Source of the DNA: Arthrobacter liuii
Lineage (GTDB): Bacteria > Actinomycetota > Actinomycetes > Actinomycetales > Micrococcaceae
Direction: 5' to 3'
Length of the DNA stretch: 64,000 nucleotides
Assembly (NCBI RefSeq): GCF_014639275.1
Contig: NZ_BMFW01000010.1
Coordinates: 62,586-126,585, forward strand
Under the pieces are notes generated by a model. That model saw only the letters and a list, made by a program, of their open reading frames with translations. It ran no database searches and had not been told where the DNA came from. Shown piece after piece: positions 34,384 through 43,202 of this stretch; position 1 is the first letter of the stretch, and every line of letters starts with the position of its first letter. The position numbers and the translations under genes were made by a program.

Positions 34384-35124
34384 GTGGCGAACAACCTGGG
34401 ACTCAGCATCGACCGCTCCTCGCCGGTGCCCTTGTACCACCAGGTGGTCCAGGGCATCGAAGCCGCCATCCACAGCGGCGCGCTGGAGCCGGGCAGCCGT
34501 CTGGATAACGAAATCGACCTTGCCGCCCAGCTCAACCTGTCCCGGCCCACCATGCGCAAGGCAATGGATGAACTGGTCCGCTCCGGCCTCCTGGTCCGCA
34601 AGCGCGGCGTGGGAACCCAGGTGGTTTCCAGTCAGGTCCGCCGCCCGCTGGAGCTGTCCAGCCTTTACGACGACCTCACCAACAACGGCAAGAAGCCCAC
34701 CACGGAAGTCCTGAGCTTCTCCCACATTGACGCCGACGATGCCACCCTTGCCGCACTCCAGCTTCCCGCCAAATCCAAGGTGTACCACTTCACCCGCCTC
34801 CGGAAGGTCGGCGGCAAGCCGCTTGCCCTCATGGAGAACTGGGTGCGGGACGACATCGCCGACATGGATGAGGCCATGCTGGGCGCGGAGGGCCTCTACT
34901 CGATCCTCCGCCGCGGCGGCGTGAACTTCCGGCTGGCCACCCAGCGCATCGGCGCCATGACCGCCAACGACTACCAGGCGTCGATGCTGGACACCGCGGC
35001 GGGTTCGGCGCTGGTCACCATGGAACGCACGGCCGTGGACGACACCGGGCGCCGCGTGGAAACAGGCCACCACGTTTACCGCGCGGACTCCTACAGCTTT
35101 GAAATGACACTCGTACAGCGATAA
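34384..35124 (+). CDS. GntR/HutC-type regulator of the inositol cluster
   Basis: A 246-residue regulator (251 from the alternative ATG at 34369). The GTG at 34384 follows GAGGGA by 7 bases. The winged helix (residues ~10-70) has SPVPLYHQVVQGIEAAIHSG, LEPGSRLDNEIDLAAQLNLS and RPTMRKAMDELVRSGLLVRK. The UTRA ligand domain has VYHFTRLRKVGGKPLALMEN and TVHHVYRADSYSFE-like ending (TGHHVYRADSYSFEMTLVQR). It starts 17 bases before iolB and is co-transcribed with it. Placement within the iol cluster suggests it senses inositol or an intermediate; IolR of C. glutamicum belongs to the same class. Confidence 0.88.
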   Translation: MANNLGLSIDRSSPVPLYHQVVQGIEAAIHSGALEPGSRLDNEIDLAAQLNLSRPTMRKAMDELVRSGLLVRKRGVGTQVVSSQVRRPLELSSLYDDLTNNGKKPTTEVLSFSHIDADDATLAALQLPAKSKVYHFTRLRKVGGKPLALMENWVRDDIADMDEAMLGAEGLYSILRRGGVNFRLATQRIGAMTANDYQASMLDTAAGSALVTMERTAVDDTGRRVETGHHVYRADSYSFEMTLVQR

Positions 35125-35141
35125 ACCAAGGAGCCAACTCC

Positions 35142-36035
35142 ATGACCAACTGGGTCTATCCCCTGGGCACCGCCGCCGACGGCAAATGGGACGTCTCGAT
35201 CGGAACCTCCGACTCCTCCCTCACCGTGGACGGCTGGGCGCACACCGGACTGAAGGTGGCCACCCTGCCCGCGGGCGCCGCCGTCGAACTTTCCGCCGCG
35301 GAGGAGGAACGCATCGTGGTGCCGCTCAACGGCTCCTTCACCGTGAGCGTTGACGGCACCAACTACCCGCTGAACGGCCGCGCCTCGGTGTTTTCCGGCC
35401 CTTCCGACGTGCTCTATTCCGGTACCGGGCGTGCCGTGACCATCAGTTCCGCCGGCGGCGGCCGGGTGGCCGTTGCCACCGCACCGGCCAAAGCGTCCTA
35501 CCCCACACGCCTGGTACCTGCCGCGGAAACCCCCGTGGAACTGCGCGGCGCCGGCAACTGCTCGCGGCAGGTCCACAACTTCGGCACACCGGCAGCCCTC
35601 GAGGCCGACAGGTTCATCGTTTGCGAGGTCCTCACCCCGGCCGGCAATTGGTCCTCCTACCCTCCCCACAAGCATGACGAGGAAACGGAAGGCGAGACCT
35701 CGCTCGAGGAAATCTACTACTTCGAAACGCAGGTGGCGGCCGGCTCGCCAGGACCTGCAGACGCGGACGCCATCGGCTACCAGCGCGTCTACGCCTCCGA
35801 CGAGCGCCCCATCGACGTGTCCGCGGAAGTGCGCACCGGCGACGTCGTGCTTGTCCCCTACGGCTGGCACGGACCCGCGATGGCCGCGCCCGGCTACGAC
35901 CTCTACTACCTCAACGTAATGGCAGGGCCCGGCCCGGCGCGGGAATGGCTGATCAGCGACGACCCCCACCACGGCTGGGTGCGGCAGACCTGGGATAGCC
36001 AGAACATCGATCCGCGGCTGCCGTTCGGCGCGTAG
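35142..36035 (+). CDS. iolB: 5-deoxy-glucuronate isomerase
   Basis: A 297-residue bicupin that isomerises 5-deoxy-D-glucuronate to 2-dehydro-3-deoxy... specifically 5-dehydro-2-deoxy-D-gluconate, the fourth step of myo-inositol breakdown. The metal-site motif is SSYPPHKHDEETEGETSLEE with further His in GDVVLVPYGWHGPAMAAPGY. The N-terminal cupin has VPLNGSFTVSVDG. Length and N-terminus (MTNWVYPLGT, AAGGAGCC upstream) are typical. It forms an operon with the GntR gene and precedes a LacI gene. Confidence 0.94.
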   Translation: MTNWVYPLGTAADGKWDVSIGTSDSSLTVDGWAHTGLKVATLPAGAAVELSAAEEERIVVPLNGSFTVSVDGTNYPLNGRASVFSGPSDVLYSGTGRAVTISSAGGGRVAVATAPAKASYPTRLVPAAETPVELRGAGNCSRQVHNFGTPAALEADRFIVCEVLTPAGNWSSYPPHKHDEETEGETSLEEIYYFETQVAAGSPGPADADAIGYQRVYASDERPIDVSAEVRTGDVVLVPYGWHGPAMAAPGYDLYYLNVMAGPGPAREWLISDDPHHGWVRQTWDSQNIDPRLPFGA

Positions 36036-36072
36036 CCGGGCAGGTGGCCGCGGGCTGGCATAGTGGGGACTT

Positions 36073-37089
36073 GTGAAAGAGACTTCCGCCACGCCGCGGT
36101 CGGTGACCATGGAGGACGTGGCACGCGACGCCGGAGTAAGCCGCGCCCTGGTATCCCTGGTGATGCGCGAATCCCCCAAGGTTTCCCCCGCCAAGCGGAC
36201 GGCAGTGCTGGAGAGCGCCGCCGCCCTGGGCTACTCCCCCAACCGGCTCGCCAGTCGGCTGGCGAGCCACCGCACCAACACCCTGGGCGTCCTCTTCCTG
36301 GACCTGCACAACTCCGTCTTCGCTGACATCTATGACGGCATCACCGACGGCGTGGCGGGCAGCGGAAACCAGGTGATGGTCGCCGTCGGCTCCGCTGATC
36401 CCGGCACGGAACTGGAGGCAGTGCGGTCCTTCGTGGACCTCCGGGTGGACGGCGTGCTGCTGGCCGGCTACACCGGCACCTCCGCTGAACTGGCCGGGGC
36501 ACTGCGCGGGACGCCCGCCGTCGTGATCACCCGGGAGATGGAGGTCGACGGCGTGGATTCCGTTTTGACCGACGACTTCCGTTCCGGAGCGCTCGCCGTG
36601 GAGCATCTGTACGGACTGGGGCACCGGCGGATCGCCCACGTGGACATCTCCGACTGGCTGCCCTACACCGAGCGCCGCGAAGGCTACCTGCACGCCATGG
36701 AGCAGTTCGGCCTGGCGCCGCAGCTGGTCCACAGCGACATGACCGAACGCGGCGGCCGTGCTGTGATGGAGCAGTTCCTGGACTCCGGCGCCACCCTCCC
36801 CACTGCAGTTTTTGCGCACAACGACCTCACTGCCATCGGCATCATGGAGGCCCTGGCGTCCCGGGGTCTGTCCGTCCCGGGTGATATGGCCATTGTGGGT
36901 TGCGACAACATCGAAGTCGGCGCCTCGCCACTGGTTGGCCTGACGTCCATTGACCAGCACGCCGGTCTGCTGGGCCGGGTGGCGGCGCAGGCAATGCTGG
37001 ACAGGATTGCGGAGGCTGGCAGGCCTCCTGTGACCCGGAAGTTCGAGCCGGCCCTGATGGTGCGCCGCTCCTCCGATCCTGCCGCTTAA
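36073..37089 (+). CDS. LacI family transcriptional regulator
   Basis: A 338-residue repressor: HTH TMEDVARDAGVSRALVSLVM with the hinge helix ESAAALGYSPNRLASRLASH (residues ~14-65), then a periplasmic-binding-like ligand domain (TLGVLFLDLHNSVFADIYDG, VDGVLLAGYTG, GLGHRRIAHVDISDWLPYTE, VFAHNDLTAIGIMEALASRG). The GTG at 36073 is used; an ATG 12 codons later is an alternative. It lies between iolB and the second porter, and LacI-type palindromes are found before iolT and iolE, so it may be a second controller of inositol genes. Its effector is unknown. Confidence 0.9.
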   Translation: MKETSATPRSVTMEDVARDAGVSRALVSLVMRESPKVSPAKRTAVLESAAALGYSPNRLASRLASHRTNTLGVLFLDLHNSVFADIYDGITDGVAGSGNQVMVAVGSADPGTELEAVRSFVDLRVDGVLLAGYTGTSAELAGALRGTPAVVITREMEVDGVDSVLTDDFRSGALAVEHLYGLGHRRIAHVDISDWLPYTERREGYLHAMEQFGLAPQLVHSDMTERGGRAVMEQFLDSGATLPTAVFAHNDLTAIGIMEALASRGLSVPGDMAIVGCDNIEVGASPLVGLTSIDQHAGLLGRVAAQAMLDRIAEAGRPPVTRKFEPALMVRRSSDPAA

Positions 37090-37197
37090 CCCACTTGGAG
37101 TTCCACCGCCGGGCTCCGTGTCTTCTCGCTCCGTTTTTCGGCTGCCGCGGCGAAGGCCATGACGGCCGGGCCCGCGACGGTGATGTGGATGGTCCGG

Positions 37198-38637
37198 TCA
37201 GGGGACCGTTGCGGCGGCAGCGGCGGCCTTGCTGCCGGCAACATTCTTGAAGTAGTGCTCCAGGTCCTCAAGGCTCTTATCCTTGGTTTCCGGGACATAC
37301 TTCGCAGCGAAGGCAATGGCGGCCACGCCAAGGACGGCGAACACGAAGAACGTGTTGGAGATGCCGATGGCGGCCAGCAACTGCGGGAATCCGAACCCGA
37401 TCAGGAAGTTCACGATCCACAGCAGGAAGGCCGAAGCCCCCATGCCCAGGCCGCGGATCTTCAGCGGGAAGATTTCCGAAAGCATCAGCCAGGTCACCGG
37501 GGAGATGGCACCCTGTTGGAAGGCCAGGAATGTGACGGTGAGCGCCAGGATGACGAAACCGCGAGCTGAGCCTTCCGGCAGGATCAGGGAGAAGAAGCCG
37601 ATCAGCAGCAGCGCCGTCGTAGTACCCACCTGGCCGGTGATCAGCATCCTGCGCCGCCCCACCTTGCCCAGCAGCCAGATTCCCACGAATGTGGCGAGCA
37701 CTGAGATGACGCCGTTGGCGATGTTGGCCGTCAGCGCCGCTTCACGGCCGAACCCTGACTGCGACAGGATCTGCGTTCCGTAGTACATGATCGAGTTGAC
37801 GCCGGTGATCTGTTGGATCACGGCAAGGCCAAGGCCCACGAAGAAGATCCGGCGGAGCCACGGGATGCCCAGGTCCTTCCATGAGCCCATCTTGGACTTA
37901 TAGTCCTCCACGGCCATGGCCTTGACTTCTTCGAACTCCGTCCGCGCTTCCTCCTGTGAGCGGATCCGCTGCAGCACACTGAGTGTCTCGCCGAAGCTGC
38001 CCATGGAAGCCAGCCAGCGGGGGCTTTCGGGCATGAAGTTCATCCCGATCCACAGCGCGATGGCCGGCAGGGTGGCGATGACCAGCATCCAGCGCCAAAT
38101 GCCGTGGGATTCGCCGAAGGAAGTGCCCAGGTAGGCGTTGAAGATGAACGCCAGCAATTGTCCCGTGACAATCATGAGTTCGTTCTGGGTGACGATCCGG
38201 CCGCGCCGGTTGCTCGGCGACACCTCGGCCAGGTAGACGGGCACGGTTACCGATGCCCCGCCCACGGCGAGTCCCAGGATGAACCGGGCGGCGATCATCA
38301 CTTCCGTGCTGGGTGCGAAGGTGCAGCCCAGGGTGCCCAGCAGGAAGACCACTGCCAGCACCATGATCATCTTGCGCCGGCCGTTGCGGTCTGCCAGGCG
38401 TCCGCCGAACAGGGCGCCAAAGGCAGCACCGAACAGCAGGGACGAGGTGACCAGGCCTTCGGTCAGCGGTGTGAGGCCCAGGTCTTCCTGCATTTAGGGC
38501 AGGGCGCCGTTGATCACGCCGGTGTCGTAGCCGAACAGCAGCCCGCCGAAGGTGGAAATGATGGTGACAGTCCGCAGGGCCCGCTGGTGGTTGCCGGGCT
38601 TCTTTACGGCCGCTTCCCCGGAGACAGGCGAACTCAT
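37198..38637 (-). pseudogene. second sugar porter, interrupted by an in-frame stop at codon 48
   Basis: Read from the ATG at 38637 the sequence encodes [15 protein letters not shown]..., then [23 protein letters not shown], a TAA at 38494-38496, and MQEDLGLTPL... through a full MFS sugar porter (GGRLADRNGRRKMIM, PESPRWLASMG, QQITGVNSIMYYGTQI, PETKDKSLEDLEHYF) to the stop at 37198. Sibling porters have ALPYMQ- or ALLYM-type sequence here, so TAC changed to TAA. The ATG at 38637 overlaps the stop of the upstream iolH-like gene (ATGA), confirming the start. The codon after the TAA is ATG, so re-initiation could give a 431-residue protein lacking most of helix 1. Either a natural null allele or a sequencing error. 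Confidence 0.82.
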
Positions 38638-39509
38638 ACGCTCACCTTTTGGATGTGCTGCTTCATGGTCTCCAGCTGGTAGCGGGAGACGTCCTCGGCT
38701 TTTTCGTTTTCGGCGAAGACGCTGGACACCATGACGGTGTCGTCGCGGTCCAGGAAGCCGATCTCCTTCAAGCCGCCGAAGAACTCGTCCCAGTTGACGT
38801 CGCCGTCGCCGATCTTCAGGTGCTGGTGGACACGGACGGGGTTGCCCGGCGGGTTGGTGATGTAGCGCAGCCCGTGCGAGGCGTGATGGTCCATCGTGTC
38901 GGCGACATGCACCAGGCGCAGCCTGTCCCCCGCCGCCCGCATGATGTCCAGCGGTGAATTCTTCATGTGGAAGCTGTGCGAGGCCACGTACACCATGCCG
39001 ACGTTCTTGGAGTTAACGCCGCGGATCACGCGGATCGCTGCGAGGCCTTCCTCCACGAAGTCGTCCGGGTGCGGGTCGATCAGCAGATCGATGCCCTCGC
39101 GCTCGATGATCGGCAGCAGCTCCTCCATGGAACGGTAGAACGCCCGTTCGGACTCCTCTGCCTTCTCAGGGCGTCCGCTGAACTCGGTGTTCATGGTGCT
39201 CACGCCGAGGTCCACGGTGATCTGGATGGCGCGCTTCCAGTAGCGGACGGCTGCCTCGCGGGCGTCCTCGTCCGGCCCCGACCAGCGCAGCACCGGCAGC
39301 ACGGAGGCGATCTCAATCCCGGCATCCCGGCAGGCCTTCTTCAGCTGGCCCACGAGTTCGTCGTCCGCCTTGGGGTGGTTGAAGAACGGGATGAAGTCCG
39401 CGTGCGGGGTCATCTGCATGTACTTGTAGCCGAGGTCCGCCACCACCTTCGGGAACTCCAGCAGGCTGTGCGAGTGGTGGAACGGGGTGGGGTCAAGTGC
39501 GATTTTCAC
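38634..39509 (-). CDS. IolH-like sugar-phosphate isomerase/epimerase TIM barrel
   Basis: A 291-residue xylose-isomerase-like TIM barrel. The start is taken as the GTG at 39509 ([18 protein letters not shown]), which has GGAG 8 bases upstream; a GTG three codons earlier lacks one. Metal-site residues are likely in [44 protein letters not shown] and [17 protein letters not shown]. IolH-type proteins accompany the inositol pathway in actinobacteria; their exact step is unsettled. It overlaps the second porter gene by 4 bases and lies 77 bases downstream of iolG. Confidence 0.85.
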   Translation of the reverse strand: MKIALDPTPFHHSHSLLEFPKVVADLGYKYMQMTPHADFIPFFNHPKADDELVGQLKKACRDAGIEIASVLPVLRWSGPDEDAREAAVRYWKRAIQITVDLGVSTMNTEFSGRPEKAEESERAFYRSMEELLPIIEREGIDLLIDPHPDDFVEEGLAAIRVIRGVNSKNVGMVYVASHSFHMKNSPLDIMRAAGDRLRLVHVADTMDHHASHGLRYITNPPGNPVRVHQHLKIGDGDVNWDEFFGGLKEIGFLDRDDTVMVSSVFAENEKAEDVSRYQLETMKQHIQKVSV

Positions 39510-39586
39510 GAAAAACACTCCATTGTGGATCGGTCAGGTAGGGAGACGGGAAAGGGGACGGATGGCTCCGCCCCCCCTCTCCGGTC

Positions 39587-40600
39587 CTACTTGTAGAGGT
39601 CCGGCTTCGAAGCCAGCTTCACGGCGACCTTCTCGCCGTTCTTCTGTGCCTCCACGCCTGCCTCGCAGCAGGCTGCCGTGGCGTACCCGTCCCAGGCGGA
39701 GGGACCGCCGATTTCGTTCTTAAGTGCCGCGTCCACCCATGACTGGATTTCGACGTCGTATGCTGCGCCAAAACGCTCCTCGAAGCCGGGGGTGACGTTG
39801 CCGCCCCAACGGCCCGAGCTGCGGGTGTAGGGACCCTTGTCGCCGCCGATACTGACGATGCCGTCTTCGAAGGAAGCCTGGGTGGCCACTTCGTAACCGA
39901 ACTTGGCGTTGACGTAGATTTCGACGTCGGCCAGGACCCCGGACTCGGTCTCCAGCAGGACGTGCTGCGGGTCGTGCTGGCCGTTCGGGGCATTCCGCGT
40001 GGCCTTGCCCAGGCGGACCTGGACGCTGGTGATTTCCTCGCCGGTGAAGAACCGGATGGCGTCGAACTCGTGGACCACGGAGTCGTTGATGAGCATCTCG
40101 TTGGTGAAGCCCTCGGGGGTGCTTGGGTTGCGGTGCTGGTGGTGCAGCATCAGCAGTTCGCCCAGTTCGTGGTTGCGGATGATCGAGCCCAGGGTGGCGT
40201 ATTCGGCGTCGAAGCGGCGCATGAAGCCCACCTGGATGCGCTTGTGGCCCAGTGCCACCTCGGCTTCTACAATCCTCCAGGAGGATTCGGCGTCAGGGGT
40301 GAGGGGCTTTTCGCAAAGGATCGGGATGTCCTTGGCAATGGCCTTGAGCAGGATGTCCTCGTGCAGGAAACCCGGGGTGGCGATCAGGACGGCGTTGACG
40401 TCGCCGTTGTTGAGGGCTTCCTCGGCGTCGGCCAGGGCCACGGCTCCGGGGATGCCTTCGGTGGCGGCCTGGGCGCGGGCAAGGTCGACGTCGACGACGG
40501 CGGCAACGTCGGCTCCGTGGATGCGCTTATTCAGGCGCTGGATGTGGTCGGCGCCCATGCGGCCTGCGCCGATGACGGCGACGCGGAGGTTTTCAGTCAT
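39587..40600 (-). CDS. iolG: inositol 2-dehydrogenase, Gfo/Idh/MocA family
   Basis: A 337-residue NAD-dependent oxidoreductase that oxidises myo-inositol to scyllo-inosose, the entry step of the pathway. The Rossmann N-terminus is RVAVIGAGRMGADHIQRL, the catalytic Lys lies in the EKP motif ILCEKPLTPDAESSW, and the substrate-domain His/Asp in LINDSVVHEFDAIRFF. Length and motifs are those of IolG. AAAGGAC lies just upstream of the ATG. It follows iolE by 30 bases on the same strand and precedes the iolH-like gene. Confidence 0.93.
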   Translation of the reverse strand: MTENLRVAVIGAGRMGADHIQRLNKRIHGADVAAVVDVDLARAQAATEGIPGAVALADAEEALNNGDVNAVLIATPGFLHEDILLKAIAKDIPILCEKPLTPDAESSWRIVEAEVALGHKRIQVGFMRRFDAEYATLGSIIRNHELGELLMLHHQHRNPSTPEGFTNEMLINDSVVHEFDAIRFFTGEEITSVQVRLGKATRNAPNGQHDPQHVLLETESGVLADVEIYVNAKFGYEVATQASFEDGIVSIGGDKGPYTRSSGRWGGNVTPGFEERFGAAYDVEIQSWVDAALKNEIGGPSAWDGYATAACCEAGVEAQKNGEKVAVKLASKPDLYK

Positions 40601-40630
40601 TGTTTTGTCCTTTTGGTGTCTGAGACGGGC

Positions 40631-41548
40631 TTAGCTGACAGCGGTGCGGGAGCCGCAGGACAGCAGGTAGTTGCGGGTGCGCTTGGCGATCGGCATGGGA
40701 ACGTCGAAGGCCACGGGGTACATGTCCTGTTCGACGATGCCGAAGATCGGCCGGTCCAGGGCCTCCACTGCTTCGATGACCGCGCGCAGGTCCGGCAGGC
40801 CGTTGGGCGGTTCGGTCATGACGCCGGCAAGGTTGGCAGCTGCCCACGTCATGTTTTCCTCGTTGACTCGTCTGAGGATCTCCGGGTTGATCTGCTTCAG
40901 GTGCAGGTAGCCGATCCGGTCCGGGTAGTTCTTGATCAGTTCCAGGCTGGACGCTCCGCAGTATTCCGCGTGTCCGGTGTCCAGGCAAAGGTTCAGGTAC
41001 TGCGGGTCCGTGGCGCCCAGCAGTGTCTCGATGTCCTCCTGCGCGCCAACGTGGGAGTCGGCGTGCGAGTGGAACTGCTGCTTGAGGCCGAAATCCTCCA
41101 GCAGGGTCTTGCCCAGGCGGTCGTGGCCGGCGAACAGGTCATTCCAGGCCTTCTCGCCTAGCGTGCCGCTTTCCACCGCCTCACCGGTGACGTCGTCGCG
41201 CCACATGGCCGGGATGACCACGATGTGCTCGCCGCCCATGGCGGCGGTCAGTTCGGCCACCTTGCGGGCAGGCTCCCAGGCGGTTTCCCACTGGTCCAGG
41301 CCGCGGTGGAAAGCGGTGAACACGGTGCCGGCCGTGACCTTGAGGTCGCGCTGCTTGAGTTCCTCCGCAAGCCGGGCGGGGTCCGCGGGCAAATAGCCGT
41401 AAGGGCCCAGTTCAATCCACTTGTAGCCCGATTCGGCCACCTCGTCCAGGAACCGTTCCCACGGTGTCTGCTTGGGGTCGTCCGCGAACCAGACGCCCCA
41501 GGAGTCCGGCGCCGTGCCGATGATCAGTTTGTTCTCTGCTTCCGTCAT
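40631..41548 (-). CDS. iolE: myo-inosose-2 dehydratase
   Basis: A 305-residue TIM-barrel metalloenzyme that dehydrates scyllo-inosose to 3D-trihydroxycyclohexane-1,2-dione. Signatures include IIGTAPDSWGVWFADDP, YKWIELGPYGYLPAD, QQFHSHADSHVGAQEDIE, LCLDTGHAEYCG and YLHLKQINPEIL, with the expected acid/His metal ligands. The ATG at 41548 is chosen because similarity starts there. Two LacI-type palindromes lie upstream at 41571-41634. It leads the iolE-iolG-iolH-porter operon. Confidence 0.93.
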   Translation of the reverse strand: MTEAENKLIIGTAPDSWGVWFADDPKQTPWERFLDEVAESGYKWIELGPYGYLPADPARLAEELKQRDLKVTAGTVFTAFHRGLDQWETAWEPARKVAELTAAMGGEHIVVIPAMWRDDVTGEAVESGTLGEKAWNDLFAGHDRLGKTLLEDFGLKQQFHSHADSHVGAQEDIETLLGATDPQYLNLCLDTGHAEYCGASSLELIKNYPDRIGYLHLKQINPEILRRVNEENMTWAAANLAGVMTEPPNGLPDLRAVIEAVEALDRPIFGIVEQDMYPVAFDVPMPIAKRTRNYLLSCGSRTAVS

Positions 41549-41570
41549 AACAGCATTTCTTTCTTTCGTT

Positions 41571-41634
41571 GCATCGATTGCTCCGTAACTGCCCTTTTGA
41601 AGGCTCAAAACGACGTTTACGGAGCAATCGATTG
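41571..41634. promoter_or_regulatory. paired LacI-type operators upstream of iolE
   Basis: GCATCGATTGC (41571-41581) and the perfect 10-bp palindrome CAATCGATTG (41625-41634) have the CG-centred symmetry of LacI operators. They are the ends of a larger 16-bp inverted repeat (ATCGATTGCTCCGTAA and its complement, 28 bases apart), so both the sites and their flanks are duplicated in inverse orientation. The pair lies between the end of iolA and the iolE start. It could allow DNA looping or cooperative binding. A terminator role for iolA is also possible. Confidence 0.6.
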
Positions 41635-41647
41635 AGGGGTGGGGAGG

Positions 41648-43162
41648 TCAGTTGGAGGGGAAGTTGTAGGAGGCGCCGGAGGCGTGGTGGGTTTCGGGCC
41701 AGCGGGAGGTGACGACTTTGCCGCGGGTGTAGAAGGATACGCCTTCGGGGCCGTAGACGTGCTTGTCGCCGAAGAGGGATGCCTTCCAGCCGCCGAAGGA
41801 GTGGTACGCCACCGGGACGGGCAAAGGCACGTTGATGCCGATCATGCCCACGGTCACGGAGCGCTGGAACTTGCGGGCGGCGGCGCCGGAGGAGGTGAAG
41901 ATGGCGGTGCCGTTGCCGTAGGGGTTGGCGTTGATGAGCTTGATGCCCTCTTCGAGGGTGTCGACGCGGACCACGACGAGGACGGGTCCGAAGATTTCCT
42001 CGGTGTAGGCGGTCATTTCGGTCTTGACGTGGTCGAGGACGGTGGGGCCTACCCAGAAGCCGTCCTCGTGGCCGGGGACCACGAGGTCGCGTCCGTCCAC
42101 AACCATAGCGGCGCCGGCGGTTTCGGCTTCGGTGACGATTTTCAGGATGCGTTCCTTGGAGGCCGGCGTGATGACCGGGCCCATTTCGGCGTCGGGTTCG
42201 GTGCCGTTGTTGACCTTGACGGCTTCGGCGCGTTCCTGGACTTTGGCGACCAGGGCGTCTGCGGCGTCACCGACGGCGACGGCGACGGAGATGGCCATGC
42301 AGCGTTCCCCGGCAGAGCCGAACGCTGCGGCGGCGAGGTGGTCGGCGGCGTTGTCCAGGTCGGCGTCGGGCAGGATGATCGCGTGGTTCTTCGCCCCGCC
42401 CAGGGCCTGGACGCGCTTGCCGTGCTTGGTGGCGGTCTCGTGGACGTACTGCGCGATCGGGGTGGATCCAACGAACGAGATGCCGTCCACGTCCGGGTGG
42501 GTCAGCAGCCCGTCGACGGTTTCCTTGTCGCCGTGCAGGACCTGGAACACACCGTCCGGAAGTCCGGCTTCCTTCCAAAGCTTGGCCAGCAACAGGGAGG
42601 CGGAGGGGTCGCGCTCGGAAGGCTTGAGGATGAACGCGTTGCCGGCGGCGATCGCCATCGGCGCCATCCACAGCGGGACCATGACGGGGAAGTTGAACGG
42701 CGTTATGCCCGCAACCACACCGAGCGGCTCACGGAAGGAGAAGACGTCGATGCCGGTGGAAACCTGGTCCGAGTAGTCGCCCTTGAGCAGGGTGGGGATG
42801 CCGCAGGCGAACTCCACGACTTCGAGGCCGCGGCCGATCTCGCCCTTTGCGTCGGAGAGGACCTTGCCGTGCTCGGCGGTGACGAGCTGGGCGAGTTCCT
42901 CCACGTGCGCGGCGACGAGTTCGCGGAACTTGAACAGCACTGCTGTGCGCTTGGCCAGGGAGATGTCGCCCCAGGTGTCGGCGGCCTTGCGGGCTGCGGC
43001 GACGGCGGTGTCCAGGTCGGCCCGGCTGGCCAGCCGCAGCTTGCCGGTCACGGCGCCGGTGGCAGGGTTGTAGACGGGAGTGGTGCGGTCGCCCTCGCCG
43101 GCGGTTTCCGTGCCGTTGATGAAGTGGTTGATGACGGTGGTCTCAGTGGTGGTGGCAGTCAT
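41648..43162 (-). CDS. iolA: CoA-acylating methylmalonate-semialdehyde dehydrogenase
   Basis: A 504-residue aldehyde dehydrogenase that converts malonic (or methylmalonic) semialdehyde to acetyl-CoA (propionyl-CoA), the last step of inositol breakdown. The catalytic Cys is in FGSAGERCMAISVAVAVG and the family motif GGAKNHAIILPDADL is intact. The N-terminus NHFINGTETAGEGDRTTPVY is typical. GGAAGAG precedes the ATG at 43162. It lies 40 bases downstream of iolD on the same strand. Paralogues also serve valine breakdown, but the context is inositol. Confidence 0.94.
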   Translation of the reverse strand: MTATTTETTVINHFINGTETAGEGDRTTPVYNPATGAVTGKLRLASRADLDTAVAAARKAADTWGDISLAKRTAVLFKFRELVAAHVEELAQLVTAEHGKVLSDAKGEIGRGLEVVEFACGIPTLLKGDYSDQVSTGIDVFSFREPLGVVAGITPFNFPVMVPLWMAPMAIAAGNAFILKPSERDPSASLLLAKLWKEAGLPDGVFQVLHGDKETVDGLLTHPDVDGISFVGSTPIAQYVHETATKHGKRVQALGGAKNHAIILPDADLDNAADHLAAAAFGSAGERCMAISVAVAVGDAADALVAKVQERAEAVKVNNGTEPDAEMGPVITPASKERILKIVTEAETAGAAMVVDGRDLVVPGHEDGFWVGPTVLDHVKTEMTAYTEEIFGPVLVVVRVDTLEEGIKLINANPYGNGTAIFTSSGAAARKFQRSVTVGMIGINVPLPVPVAYHSFGGWKASLFGDKHVYGPEGVSFYTRGKVVTSRWPETHHASGASYNFPSN

Positions 43163-43202
43163 GGGACTCTTCCTTGAGTGGTGGGTCAGGAGAAGGAGGG
43201 GG

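Noticed and set aside
41639..43177. Plus-strand frame rich in Gly/Val/Asp opposite iolA
   Set aside because: Shadow of the iolA coding strand; the repeats of Gly, Val and Asp reflect complementary codons rather than a protein.
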